Assembly: GCA_041398565.1 (NCBI GenBank)
Contig: JAWKUN010000005.1
Location: 1,171,044 to 1,235,043, forward strand
Reading direction: 5' to 3'
DNA length: 64,000 nucleotides
DNA from: DATGPD01 sp041398565
GTDB lineage: Bacteria; Planctomycetota; UBA1135; UBA2386
Shown here piece by piece: positions 20,515 through 29,070 of the stretch. The position numbers were made by a program, and so were the translations under genes. Numbering within the stretch: position 1 is the stretch's first letter; the number at the start of each line of letters is the position of its first letter. The notes under the pieces are model-generated. The model was not told the origin of the DNA. It saw nothing but the letters and a program-made list of their open reading frames with translations, and did no database searches.

Positions 20515-21117
20515 TCAGTGACGCTGGCGGTCGAGCAGCAGACCGAGCTTGGCACGGGCCCGCGACAGCATCTTGCGCACCGCGACCTCGCTCTTGCCCA
20601 GTTCGGCCGCGAGTTGTGCGTGGGTGTGTCCGAGCAAACGCGCCTGCACGATGATGTCCCGTTCCTCGTCCGACAGACCGTCCATGGCATCCTCGATGCG
20701 ACGGACCTCCTCGCGCATCGACACGTCGTGGCTCGGCGTGGTGATGCGCGCGTAGGCGTGCAGCAGCTCGCGGTCGTCCTCGTCCGAGCGCGCGGCGGCC
20801 ACCTCCTTGCGCGCGTCCCGCTTCTGCGCCGCGTAGTACGCCACGCGGTGCAGGATCTTGTGCTTGGCCACGGTGTAGAGCCAGTCGCGGAACGCCACCT
20901 CGTCGCGACACTGGACGTCGGCCAGGTCGCGCAGGACCTCGCGGCACACCGACTGCACAAGGTCGGAGCACGATTCGCGCTGGCGCACCGCGCGACCGCT
21001 CTGCAGGCGGACGAAGGCCCGCAGCTGCTGCAGGTGCGCCAGGAGCAGCGACTCGATCGCGTCGCGGTCACCGGCCTTGGCGCGAACCAGGACCGAGGGG
21101 AAATCGTCGAGTCTCAT
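20515..21117 (-). CDS. ECF-type RNA polymerase sigma factor
   Basis: From ATG 21117 (MRLDDFPSVL, 200 residues), region 2 is recognisable (about 20-90: HLQQLRAFVRLQS..., SCSDLVQSVCREVLRDL, FRDWLYTVAKHKI). Region 4 is at the C-terminus (LSDEERDIIVQARLLGHTHAQLAAELGKSEVAVRKMLSRARAKL). An upstream in-frame extension is possible but has no coding look. It is transcribed toward the inverted repeat and the beta-helix gene and may read through into the latter. No anti-sigma gene is adjacent. Confidence 0.92.
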   Translation of the reverse strand: MRLDDFPSVLVRAKAGDRDAIESLLLAHLQQLRAFVRLQSGRAVRQRESCSDLVQSVCREVLRDLADVQCRDEVAFRDWLYTVAKHKILHRVAYYAAQKRDARKEVAAARSDEDDRELLHAYARITTPSHDVSMREEVRRIEDAMDGLSDEERDIIVQARLLGHTHAQLAAELGKSEVAVRKMLSRARAKLGLLLDRQRH

Positions 21118-21376
21118 CGTACGGCGGCGATTCGAGGCCGATCGTCGCATGGTACGCCGCGCCGGGCGACCGAGCCCGGGGGCCCGCCGCCGCCTCTGGG
21201 CGGCTGCCTCGACCCAGCCGAGGACCCAGCCGAGAGCACTGCCGTTCGTGGTCGATCGTCGCGGCGGAGCATGCCCACTCCCTACGAGGACCATCGACGC
21301 GCAGGGAGTGACCGCGCACGCCAAAAAATCGCGCCGCGGTGGTCACGCGGCCGACGGTGCGTGTCCTGGATTCGCC

Positions 21377-23134
21377 ATGAAAGTCGCTCGCCAATGTCGT
21401 CCGTCACACTCGCCCTGCGCCACGGTGCGCGCCCTGCTCTGGTTGCCCCTCGCGGCCGCCGCGGTGGCGCAGACTCCGGTCCTGGTCGCCGACATCCAGC
21501 CCGGAGCCGGCAATGCGACTGCGGTGCCCGTCGACGCCATCGATGTGGAGGGGACTCTGTACTTCCGCGCGTCCAACGGGCCGTCGGGCACGGAGCTCTT
21601 CAGGTCCGATGGCACCGTCGCCGGAACACGTCTCGTCAAGGACATCTTCCCCGGCCTCGCCAGCAGCGTGCCGACCGAGCTCACCGAGCTGCACGGCCGG
21701 GTGCTGTTCTCGGCCCTGGCCGGACTGAACGAGTCCGAACTCTTCGTGTCCGACGGTAGCGAGGCGGGCACCGTCAAGATCGAACTCGTGCCGGGGCCTC
21801 TCGGCTCCTTTCCGCGCGACTTGGTCGCGGCTGGTCCGCGGGTGTTCTTCACTGCGGCGACTCCGGCCTTCGGCCGCGAGCTGTGGACCACGGACGGCAC
21901 CGTGGCCGGCACGCGGATGGTCGCCGACCTGAGTCCTGGCCCGCAGAGCAGCCAGTTCCGTCAGGTGACGGCAGTGCAGGAGCGGGTGTTCTTCGTCGCC
22001 ACCACGCCGAGCTTCGGCAGCGAACTCTGGGTCAGCGACGGAACCGCTGCAGGCACGCGTCTGGTGCGCGAACTGCGCCCGGGTCCGGCCAGTGCTTCGA
22101 TCACCGAACTCACCGCGCTGGGCAACCGACTCTACTTCGCCGGCTTCGATGGCGCCGGTCAGGAGCTGTGGAGCTCGGACGGCACGGCGAGCGGCACGTA
22201 CCGGACCGATCTGTTGCCGGGACCGAGCAGCAGCTCGCCCCGGCGTTTGACCCGCGTGGGGCGTCGTCTGTTCTTCGTGGCCGAAGACGCTTCGGGTCGC
22301 ACCGGGCTGTGGGTGGTGGAGCTGTTCGGTCGGCTCCGCCGCGTGTGCGATCTGCAGCCAGCGGGGTCGATGGCGCTCGGCGAGTTCGTGGCGGTCTCCG
22401 AGCGCTTGTTCTTCTCGCTGCAGACCGTCGCCGAAGGACGCGAACTGTGGACCAGCGACGGTACGGCCGCGGGCACGGTGATCGTGCGCGACCTCGCCAT
22501 CGGCTCGGCTTCCAGCAACCCGAGCATTCTCACCGCGGTCGGCTCGCGCTACCTCGTGTTCCAGGCGGACGACGGCCGCAGCGGCAAGGAGCTCTGGCGC
22601 AGCGACGGCACGCCGCTCGGGACGCGCCAGCTCGGCGACCTGCGCCGCGGCAGCGCCGATTCCTTTCCCGACAGCATCGCCGTGAGCAACGGCATCGTGT
22701 TCTTCTTCGCCAGCACCGACAGCGTCGGCCGCGAACTGCACCGCGTGGAGCTCGGTGCGCTGGCGCAGGCGTTCGGGGCGGGGTGCGGCAGCGCCGGCCG
22801 CGTACCGGAGCTGCGCGCGACCGACCCGGTGACGTTCGGCACGATGACGCTGGCCGGCGACCAGGCGCCGGCGGGTGCATCGTGCGCGGTGCTCCTGGGC
22901 AGACCCGCCGCCAGTCCGCTGGTGTTGTTCGGTTGCCGGCTCTACTTGGCACCGTTCGCGCCGCCGACGACGCTGGCGGCCTTCCCGGTGCCCTTCACCG
23001 GCTTCTTCACCCGGACGATCCCGGCGCCGACGCTGCCGGTCGGAATGCGCTTCGTGTTGCAAGCGTCGTTCGGCGCGCTCACCACGCGCCTCGTCGAACG
23101 GTCCAATCCCGTGCTGCTGGTGGGCGGGTGGTGA
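21377..23134 (+). CDS. Secreted ELWxxDGT repeat protein
   Basis: The 585-residue protein has a signal peptide near the N-terminus (VRALLWLPLAAAAVAQTP). It then has a series of repeats with the signature ELW-x-x-DGT-x-x-GT (for example ELFRSDGTVAGT, ELWTTDGTVAGT, ELWVSDGTAAGT, ELWRSDGTPLGT), each preceded by an LYFRA/VFFVA-type strand. Such repeats form a beta-propeller-like exported domain. The last 120 residues (AGCGSAGRVPEL..., PLVLFGCRLYL, RTIPAPTLPVGMRFVLQASF) match the shared C-terminal module. The role is unknown; an adhesin or surface protein is plausible. The kinase gene follows on the same strand about 95 bp downstream. Confidence 0.93.
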   Translation: MKVARQCRPSHSPCATVRALLWLPLAAAAVAQTPVLVADIQPGAGNATAVPVDAIDVEGTLYFRASNGPSGTELFRSDGTVAGTRLVKDIFPGLASSVPTELTELHGRVLFSALAGLNESELFVSDGSEAGTVKIELVPGPLGSFPRDLVAAGPRVFFTAATPAFGRELWTTDGTVAGTRMVADLSPGPQSSQFRQVTAVQERVFFVATTPSFGSELWVSDGTAAGTRLVRELRPGPASASITELTALGNRLYFAGFDGAGQELWSSDGTASGTYRTDLLPGPSSSSPRRLTRVGRRLFFVAEDASGRTGLWVVELFGRLRRVCDLQPAGSMALGEFVAVSERLFFSLQTVAEGRELWTSDGTAAGTVIVRDLAIGSASSNPSILTAVGSRYLVFQADDGRSGKELWRSDGTPLGTRQLGDLRRGSADSFPDSIAVSNGIVFFFASTDSVGRELHRVELGALAQAFGAGCGSAGRVPELRATDPVTFGTMTLAGDQAPAGASCAVLLGRPAASPLVLFGCRLYLAPFAPPTTLAAFPVPFTGFFTRTIPAPTLPVGMRFVLQASFGALTTRLVERSNPVLLVGGW

Positions 23135-23228
23135 GCGGCGTTGCCACGGCTGGCGTGCCCGCGTCCGCGCGGGCCAGGCTGCTTCGACCGGCGGCGACTA
23201 CACTGGCCAAGTGATCGACGAGGCGCGC

Positions 23229-26200
23229 ATGCCCGACGAGCTGGTCGACCTGCTGTCGATGTGCATCGACGCGGTCGAGCAAGCCGACGGCCCGGACGAG
23301 CGGCTCATCGACGAGGTGCTCGAGCGCTATCCCGAACACGCGCCGCGCGTGCGTCGCATCCTCGCGTCGCTGAGCGACATGGGACTGGTCGACGGAGGCA
23401 CCCGGCCGTTCGTCGACCGACTGGGCGAGTACCGCCTGCTCCGCGTGCTCGGGCACGGTGGCATGGGCATGGTCTTCCTGGGCCAGCAGCCGTCGCTGCG
23501 CCGCTTGGTGGCGATCAAGGTGCTGCATCCGTACCTGGCCGGTGATGCGCGCATGAGTGCGCGGTTCCGCCGCGAGGCGGAGGCGGTCGCCAAGCTGCGG
23601 CACCCGCACATCGTGACCGTCTTCGGCACCGGCGAGGACGCGGGCCACCTCTACACGGTCATGGAGTTCGTGCCCGGTCGCGGCCTCGACGACATCCTGC
23701 AGAAGGAGCGGCCAGACCGTCGCGACGTGCTTCGCTGGGTTCGCGATTTGGCGGGCGCGCTGCACTGTGCCCATCTGGCCGGGGTGCTGCACCGCGACGT
23801 GAAGCCTTCGAACGTGCGCATCGCCGACGACGGCCGTGCCATGCTCCTCGACTTCGGGTTGGCGCGCGACGCGTCGGCGCCGGCCTTGACGATCACCGGC
23901 GCCTTCCACGGTTCGCCCCAGTACGCGTCGCCCGAGCAGGTCGCACCCGACGGCGCCGAGATCGGTCCGGCGACCGACGTCTATTCGCTGGGCGTGACCC
24001 TGTTCGAGGCCGTCTCCGGCCAGCCGCCGTTTCCGGGAGAGACCACCGAGCAGCTGTTCCACGACATCTTGCATCGCGAGCCGTTGCGGCCGCGCACGCT
24101 CGACGCCCGCATTCCCCGTGACCTGGAAACGGTCATCCTCACGGCGATCGAACGTCGGCCCGAACGCCGGTATCCGTCGGCGGCAGCCTTCGCCGCCGAC
24201 CTCGACGCGCTCCTCGAACTGCGTCCGATCGCGGCGCGGCCACCCGGGCCTGTCGCGCGCGCGCGGTCGTGGATGCGCCGGCACCGGGTGGCAGCGGCGG
24301 CCCTCGGCGTGACGGCGGCTGCCCTGGCGACGGGACTGGCGGTACGGACGGCGACCAGCGCCCGCGCCGCTGCGGCCGCCGGCGCGGTGGCGCGCGACCA
24401 TCTGGCCACGGCGCGGCGCCAATTGGCAGCCTGGACCGAAGCCCGGCAACAGGCCGTGCGGCTGGCTGCCGACATCGCCGACGTCGAGCAGGACACGACC
24501 TACCGCTCGGCAGACGTTTGGCGGGCGATCGAGGCGACGGTGGCGCGCTTGCGTGCGACGCGGCGTCTTCTCAGCGCCGACTTCGTGACGATCCTCAAGG
24601 CGCTGGACCTCGCGGAGGAGCACGCACCGAGCCGTCCGCAAGCTCGTGGGCTGCGGGCCTCGGCGTACTTCGAGCGCTACCGGTACGCGGTCGCGTGCGG
24701 CGACGACGATGTGGCGGTGTTCGCCGCGACCATGGCCGAGAGCAACGACGACCTCGGCCGCTACCGCGAGGCCCTGCACCCGACCTTTCCTCTGGAACTC
24801 ACGGTCGAGCCGGCCGGCGCCCGCGTCTGGCTGCTGCGCTACGTCGAGCTCGAGCGCGAGCCGCGGTTGGTGCCGGTGCCCGCCTTCGGCGAACCGTCCA
24901 CCGCCCTGGCGCCCGGGTCTTGGTGCCTGCGCGTCACGCACTCGGCCGGCGAGGTCGAGGCGACGGATCTGATCTTCGAAGTGGCTGGTCAGCCGATCGC
25001 CGGCACCGTGTTCGCGCTCGCCGACCACGGTGCGGTCGGTCGCGGCGATCGCCTCGTCGCCGTCGACGGACGACCCGTCCACTCGATGTTCGATGCCGAC
25101 CGCGCCAGCTGGCCGCCGGGCGAGTCGGCGGGCCGACTCCGACGCTTCTCCTTCCGATCCGGCCCGGCGTCTGTGCGCGAGGCGGCGACCGTCGACGTCG
25201 ATGCGGCGTCGCTCGCCGAAATCGGCTTGCCGATCGGCGACGCGTGTGCGCTTGCCACCCTCGGGGGCGTGCGCGCCCGGCTCTACCGCGTCGGCACGGT
25301 GCTCGACGTCGCCCTGCCGGTCGGCCTGGGCCTGCGCACGACGGCGGCTCCGTTCCTGCTCACCGACGGCTGCCGCGTGGATCTCGACCGCCCGCCGCCG
25401 CGCCTCGAACGGGGCAGCTACGTCGTCGTCGCCGATCACCCCGGCCACGAGTCCGTGCGCCTGCCCATCGACTGTCCGCCAGCGACTTCGCGGCCGCGAG
25501 GCTGGACCTCGCTGCGGCTGTTGCCGCACGGCACGTCGCCGTCGGGCTTCGCGCGGATCGGCTCGCTGTCGATCTGGATGCAGGACCACGAGGTGACCTG
25601 CGGTGACTACCTCGACTATCTCAACGACCCGGACACGCAGGCCGAGATCGATCGAGGCGGTCGTCCGATGCGCTACCCGCGCGATCTCGACACGGCGATG
25701 AGCGGCGGCTACTTCGCCCGCGATCCGGAGTCGCGCCGGTTCTCGCTGCGGGCGCCGTGGACCCCCGACATGCCGGTCCTCGGTGTCAGTTGGGAGGACG
25801 CGAACGCCTACGCACGGTGGCGGTCCGACCAGGCGGCGCATCACGGCAGCCCGTGGCGCTACGAGCTGCCGAGCTGGGGCGACTACTGCGCGGCGCGGCG
25901 GTTCGGCAGGGAGTACCCGAGTCGCCAGTTCGCGTACGGTGCGGTCTTCCGCCCCCACTGGAGCAAGTCCTGCAACGCTCGCCTGTATCCGTGTGTCGAG
26001 CCGGTGCTGCGCTACCCGATCGACGAGTCGCCGTGCGGGATCTTCGATCTGACCGGCAGCGCCAGCGAGTGGGCCGCCGACGTCTGGTCGCGCGAGCGCG
26101 GCGAGAGGTGGCTGATCGGCGCCAGCTGGGCCAACGCGCAGCCCTTCCGCTTCCACATGGTGACCGGTGCCGGCGAGCGGGCGGTCAGCGAGACCTTCGG

Positions 26201-26231
26201 CTTTCGGCTACTGGCCCGGCGCAGCGACTGA
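23229..26231 (+). CDS. Ser/Thr protein kinase with PDZ-like and FGE/sulfatase-modifying-factor-like domains
   Basis: From ATG 23229 (1000 residues; GTG 23211 is an alternative), a 60-residue N-terminal helical predomain precedes the kinase. Kinase motifs are GHGGMG 75-80, Lys97 in VAIK, HRDVKPSN from 188 and DFG 208-210. After a membrane helix (HRVAAAALGVTAAALATGLAV) there is a coiled helical region. A PDZ-like segment follows (IFEVAGQPIAGTVFAL...GDRLVAVDGRPVHSMFD), then a C-terminal formylglycine-generating-enzyme-type fold (QDHEVTCGDYLDYLND, PVLGVSWEDANAYARW, GIFDLTGSASEWAADVW, FGFRLLAR). In kinases such a domain is usually a binding module. It lies just downstream of the ELWxxDGT gene, suggesting a signalling pair. 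Confidence 0.93.
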   Translation: MPDELVDLLSMCIDAVEQADGPDERLIDEVLERYPEHAPRVRRILASLSDMGLVDGGTRPFVDRLGEYRLLRVLGHGGMGMVFLGQQPSLRRLVAIKVLHPYLAGDARMSARFRREAEAVAKLRHPHIVTVFGTGEDAGHLYTVMEFVPGRGLDDILQKERPDRRDVLRWVRDLAGALHCAHLAGVLHRDVKPSNVRIADDGRAMLLDFGLARDASAPALTITGAFHGSPQYASPEQVAPDGAEIGPATDVYSLGVTLFEAVSGQPPFPGETTEQLFHDILHREPLRPRTLDARIPRDLETVILTAIERRPERRYPSAAAFAADLDALLELRPIAARPPGPVARARSWMRRHRVAAAALGVTAAALATGLAVRTATSARAAAAAGAVARDHLATARRQLAAWTEARQQAVRLAADIADVEQDTTYRSADVWRAIEATVARLRATRRLLSADFVTILKALDLAEEHAPSRPQARGLRASAYFERYRYAVACGDDDVAVFAATMAESNDDLGRYREALHPTFPLELTVEPAGARVWLLRYVELEREPRLVPVPAFGEPSTALAPGSWCLRVTHSAGEVEATDLIFEVAGQPIAGTVFALADHGAVGRGDRLVAVDGRPVHSMFDADRASWPPGESAGRLRRFSFRSGPASVREAATVDVDAASLAEIGLPIGDACALATLGGVRARLYRVGTVLDVALPVGLGLRTTAAPFLLTDGCRVDLDRPPPRLERGSYVVVADHPGHESVRLPIDCPPATSRPRGWTSLRLLPHGTSPSGFARIGSLSIWMQDHEVTCGDYLDYLNDPDTQAEIDRGGRPMRYPRDLDTAMSGGYFARDPESRRFSLRAPWTPDMPVLGVSWEDANAYARWRSDQAAHHGSPWRYELPSWGDYCAARRFGREYPSRQFAYGAVFRPHWSKSCNARLYPCVEPVLRYPIDESPCGIFDLTGSASEWAADVWSRERGERWLIGASWANAQPFRFHMVTGAGERAVSETFGFRLLARRSD

Positions 26232-26276
26232 CTCGGCGGCGCCCCGTCCGAGGCCCGAAGCCAGCCAGCAGTCGCG

Positions 26277-28751
26277 TCACTTGCCGCCTGCGGGCGCGGC
26301 CGTCTCGAGCGTGACCTCGGCCACCTTGCTCTTGGTGACCGTGACCTCGGCGCGCGCGAGCGGGCCCTGACCCGCAAGGCCGATCGCGAGCCTCTGGTCG
26401 CGGGCGCGGATCTCGAGGTCGCCGAGGGGTGCTGGGAACTCGAGCGTCGTCTGTCCGAAAGGCACCGGCAACCCGACGCGGGTGTCGTAGTCGCGTCTGG
26501 CGAAGAACTGCGCCATCGGGTCGTTCGGGTCGAGCGGTAGGCGAAGTTCGAGTCGGGTGACGGGCAGCACCTCGCCTTCGGGTTGCTGCAGGGTGACCCG
26601 CACCCTGCCGAGGGTCACGCCGATCTCACAGGGAGCGTCTCGGCCGCCGGCGGCGACGGGGTCTTCGGGTTCGCCGACCTTCAGGCTCGTGAGCAGGTCG
26701 TAGACCTCGAGGCGATACTTGCCGCGGGCCACGTGCAGGGAGAACTCGCCGTTGCGGTCGAGCATCGCCCGTGACGGAGACGACCACTGCTGGATCGGCC
26801 CGCGGAACACGGTACCGTCGCGCGTGTCGGGCACGGCCATCACCAGCAGTCGTTCGAGGGGCGCGGCGGCACCGGCGACCGTGACCTTGCCGCGCAAGAT
26901 GGCGTGCGCCGCCGCCAGCTCGAACTCGCGCGTCACGTCCTCGTCGCGCAGCTCGACCTGGCCGAGCGGCAGCAGCACCGGAGACAGGGCGCGCGGGTGA
27001 GCGTGCAGCTCCACGGCGACGTCGTGACGGCCCGCGGCCAGCCCGCTGACGGCGAACGTGCCATCCGGCCCGAGTGCGACGCGACGCAGACCGCTGGTCC
27101 TGCTCGGCGACGAGGTCGTGATGAACGGGCTCGCCTTGCGTGCCGGTCGGATCGTGACGAATGCCGGCGCGCCCGGCCGCGGCCCGCCCAGCTTGCCGCG
27201 CAGCGTGACGCCGCGCGCGGTGGTGATCGCCAAGTCGGTCTTCTCCTCACCCGCGGCGAGGCTCACCTTGCATGGCGCGATCGGCGGTAGCTCGAGCGGC
27301 CAGACCGAGACTTCGTACTCGCCTTCTGCCAGCCCGTCGACGCGGAAGGTGCCGTCGGCGGCGGTCGTCACTTCTCCTTCGCCGAGCCCGGTCCACGGCG
27401 CGGTGAAGTCGATCTCGAACCCTGCCGGCAAGCCGGGCGGTTTGGCGGCCGGCTTGGCGACGCGCACCGCGGCTCCGGCGACGGGCTTGCCGTCGGCATC
27501 GAGCACCTTGCCCACGACGACGCTCTCCGGCGCCAGCTTCACCTCCAGCTCGGGTCGGGCCGGATCCCAGCGGACGTCGGTCATCTGCCGCGCGAAACCC
27601 TTGGCGCGGATGAGGACGTGACCTTGCTCGGGCTGTCCCGCCGCCGGCTTGGCGAGGTGCGCGACTCCGTCGATGGCCGCGGTGTTCGGCAGGATGCGGG
27701 CGAGCAACTGGACGAAGGGATTGTCGGTGGCCATCCACTGCACGCTGGCGTCGAAGGCCCGCACAGGCTGGCCGTCGGCGTCGACGGCGCGCACGAGGAG
27801 CCCCAGCGGCGCGCTGGGCCGCAACGACAGGGTCACGTCCTCGGTCGGGCCCGTCAGCCGGCCGCTGTCGGCGCTCTCGAGCGTGTGGTTCACGAAGGCG
27901 TGCACGGTGTAGCCGCCGGGATGCGGCAGCGGCAGCTCGAAGGCCCCGTCGGCATCGCTCTCGGTGGTCGGGTGATCGTCGCCGGCCTCGAAGACGGCCC
28001 GTAGCGACGCCACCAGCGGTTTGCCTTCGGCATCCACCACGCGCCCGCGGCAGACTCCGCTCGCCACCAGCTCGAAGGAGAGCGGCGTGCTGCGATCGAC
28101 GGGGCGCTGGATCTGCGTCAGGTAGCCGGCGGCCTGCAAGGTGAGCTGGAGGCCCTCGGCGAACACCCCGGCGAGGACGAAGCGCCCGTCGGTTCCCGAC
28201 TTCGTCACGCTGACGTAGACGACGTCCGCGGTGGACGCGCCACGCCAATCCGGCGTGCGCGAGCCGACCATGTCGGCGGCGATGACCACCGCGTCGCGCA
28301 CGGGCTCGCCAGCCGCGGTGCGCACGCGCCCGCGCAGCTCGGTGGCGAGCGGCAGGATGACGTCGGCGAGCAGCATGGCTCCGTCGGCAGAGTTCGGCTG
28401 CGGTGCGGTGTGCGCGGCCTCTCGGCCGGCCAGGGTCCACCGGGCGCACGCCAGCCCCTTGCCGCCGAACAGCACGACCGACGGCGGCGTCACGCGCACC
28501 TCGTACCGACCCGCGGAGTCGGTGGTGGTGGTGGGTCGGGTCAGGACCGCCTCGGTCTCGGTGAGCGCGTCCGCCGGCGCGACCAGGATGCCGATCTCCG
28601 GCAGCGGTCTGCCGGCGGTGTCGACGACACGGCCGCGGACCGTGCACTCGGTCGCGTCCACCTCCTGTTGCCGGGCGTGGTCGCGGACTTGGCCGAACGT
28701 CGGCGTGGCGCACAGGGCGAGCACGGCAGCGGCGAGGCGGTGGACTCTCAT
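26277..28751 (-). CDS. Exported protein with many carboxypeptidase-regulatory-like (beta-sandwich) repeats
   Basis: The 824-residue protein starts with a signal peptide (MRVHRLAAAVLALCATPTFGQ). It is built from about seven repeats of the CarboxypepD_reg/CNA-B type, recognised by phrases such as VRGRVVDTAGRPLP, CRGRVVDAEGKPL, VGKVLDADGKPVAGAAV and LRGKVTVAGAAAP. Each is followed by a GxFxLxGL/GxYxVxV strand. No catalytic motif is visible, so a structural or binding role outside the cytoplasm is likely. It converges on the kinase-FGE gene with a 45-bp gap. The same repeat type forms the exported part of the sigma fusion at 46375-48717. Confidence 0.9.
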   Translation of the reverse strand: MRVHRLAAAVLALCATPTFGQVRDHARQQEVDATECTVRGRVVDTAGRPLPEIGILVAPADALTETEAVLTRPTTTTDSAGRYEVRVTPPSVVLFGGKGLACARWTLAGREAAHTAPQPNSADGAMLLADVILPLATELRGRVRTAAGEPVRDAVVIAADMVGSRTPDWRGASTADVVYVSVTKSGTDGRFVLAGVFAEGLQLTLQAAGYLTQIQRPVDRSTPLSFELVASGVCRGRVVDAEGKPLVASLRAVFEAGDDHPTTESDADGAFELPLPHPGGYTVHAFVNHTLESADSGRLTGPTEDVTLSLRPSAPLGLLVRAVDADGQPVRAFDASVQWMATDNPFVQLLARILPNTAAIDGVAHLAKPAAGQPEQGHVLIRAKGFARQMTDVRWDPARPELEVKLAPESVVVGKVLDADGKPVAGAAVRVAKPAAKPPGLPAGFEIDFTAPWTGLGEGEVTTAADGTFRVDGLAEGEYEVSVWPLELPPIAPCKVSLAAGEEKTDLAITTARGVTLRGKLGGPRPGAPAFVTIRPARKASPFITTSSPSRTSGLRRVALGPDGTFAVSGLAAGRHDVAVELHAHPRALSPVLLPLGQVELRDEDVTREFELAAAHAILRGKVTVAGAAAPLERLLVMAVPDTRDGTVFRGPIQQWSSPSRAMLDRNGEFSLHVARGKYRLEVYDLLTSLKVGEPEDPVAAGGRDAPCEIGVTLGRVRVTLQQPEGEVLPVTRLELRLPLDPNDPMAQFFARRDYDTRVGLPVPFGQTTLEFPAPLGDLEIRARDQRLAIGLAGQGPLARAEVTVTKSKVAEVTLETAAPAGGK

Positions 28752-28992
28752 CGGAAGTCGAGGCTAGTCGTTGCCAGGCTCGGTGCCAAGGCACGCGGCC
28801 GTGACCGCGCCCGAGCATGACCTCTGCCGAAGCTTCCGATGCGTCGCCGCGGCTTCGAGAGCAGAGGCCTCGTTGGAGACGTTCACGGGGGAGTCCCAGC
28901 AGATGGGCTGAGCCGTGGGTAGGTCGTTCTGGCCCATCTTCGCAGCGCCCGTCCTCGGCGAGTGCGCGAGCGACCGACCCTATCACCCCATC

Positions 28993-29035
28993 CAGCGTTC
29001 AGCGGTGGAGTCTGACTCCATCCGCTGCAACGCTG
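28993..29035. repeat. Long imperfect palindrome with GGAGTCTGACTCC core (REP-like)
   Basis: Arms CAGCG-tt-CAGCGG-TGGAGT and ACTCCA-TCCGCTG-caa-CGCTG pair almost throughout, about 19 bp with small bulges, around a 2-4 base loop. The GTCTGAC core is typical of REP sequences moved by RAYT transposases, although none is encoded here. It sits in the 319-bp gap between the ABC permease stop (29071) and the 5' end of the regulatory-like repeat protein (28751), and may also act as a terminator for the long operon. The rest of the gap shows no gene. Confidence 0.7.
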
Positions 29036-29070
29036 GTGCGATGGGCGGCGACCTCGGTCGCCCGCCCATC

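Noticed and set aside
23229..26231. Active formylglycine-generating enzyme
   Set aside because: The FGE-like domain is the tail of a membrane kinase and I could not place the catalytic cysteine pair with confidence. A binding role is more likely.
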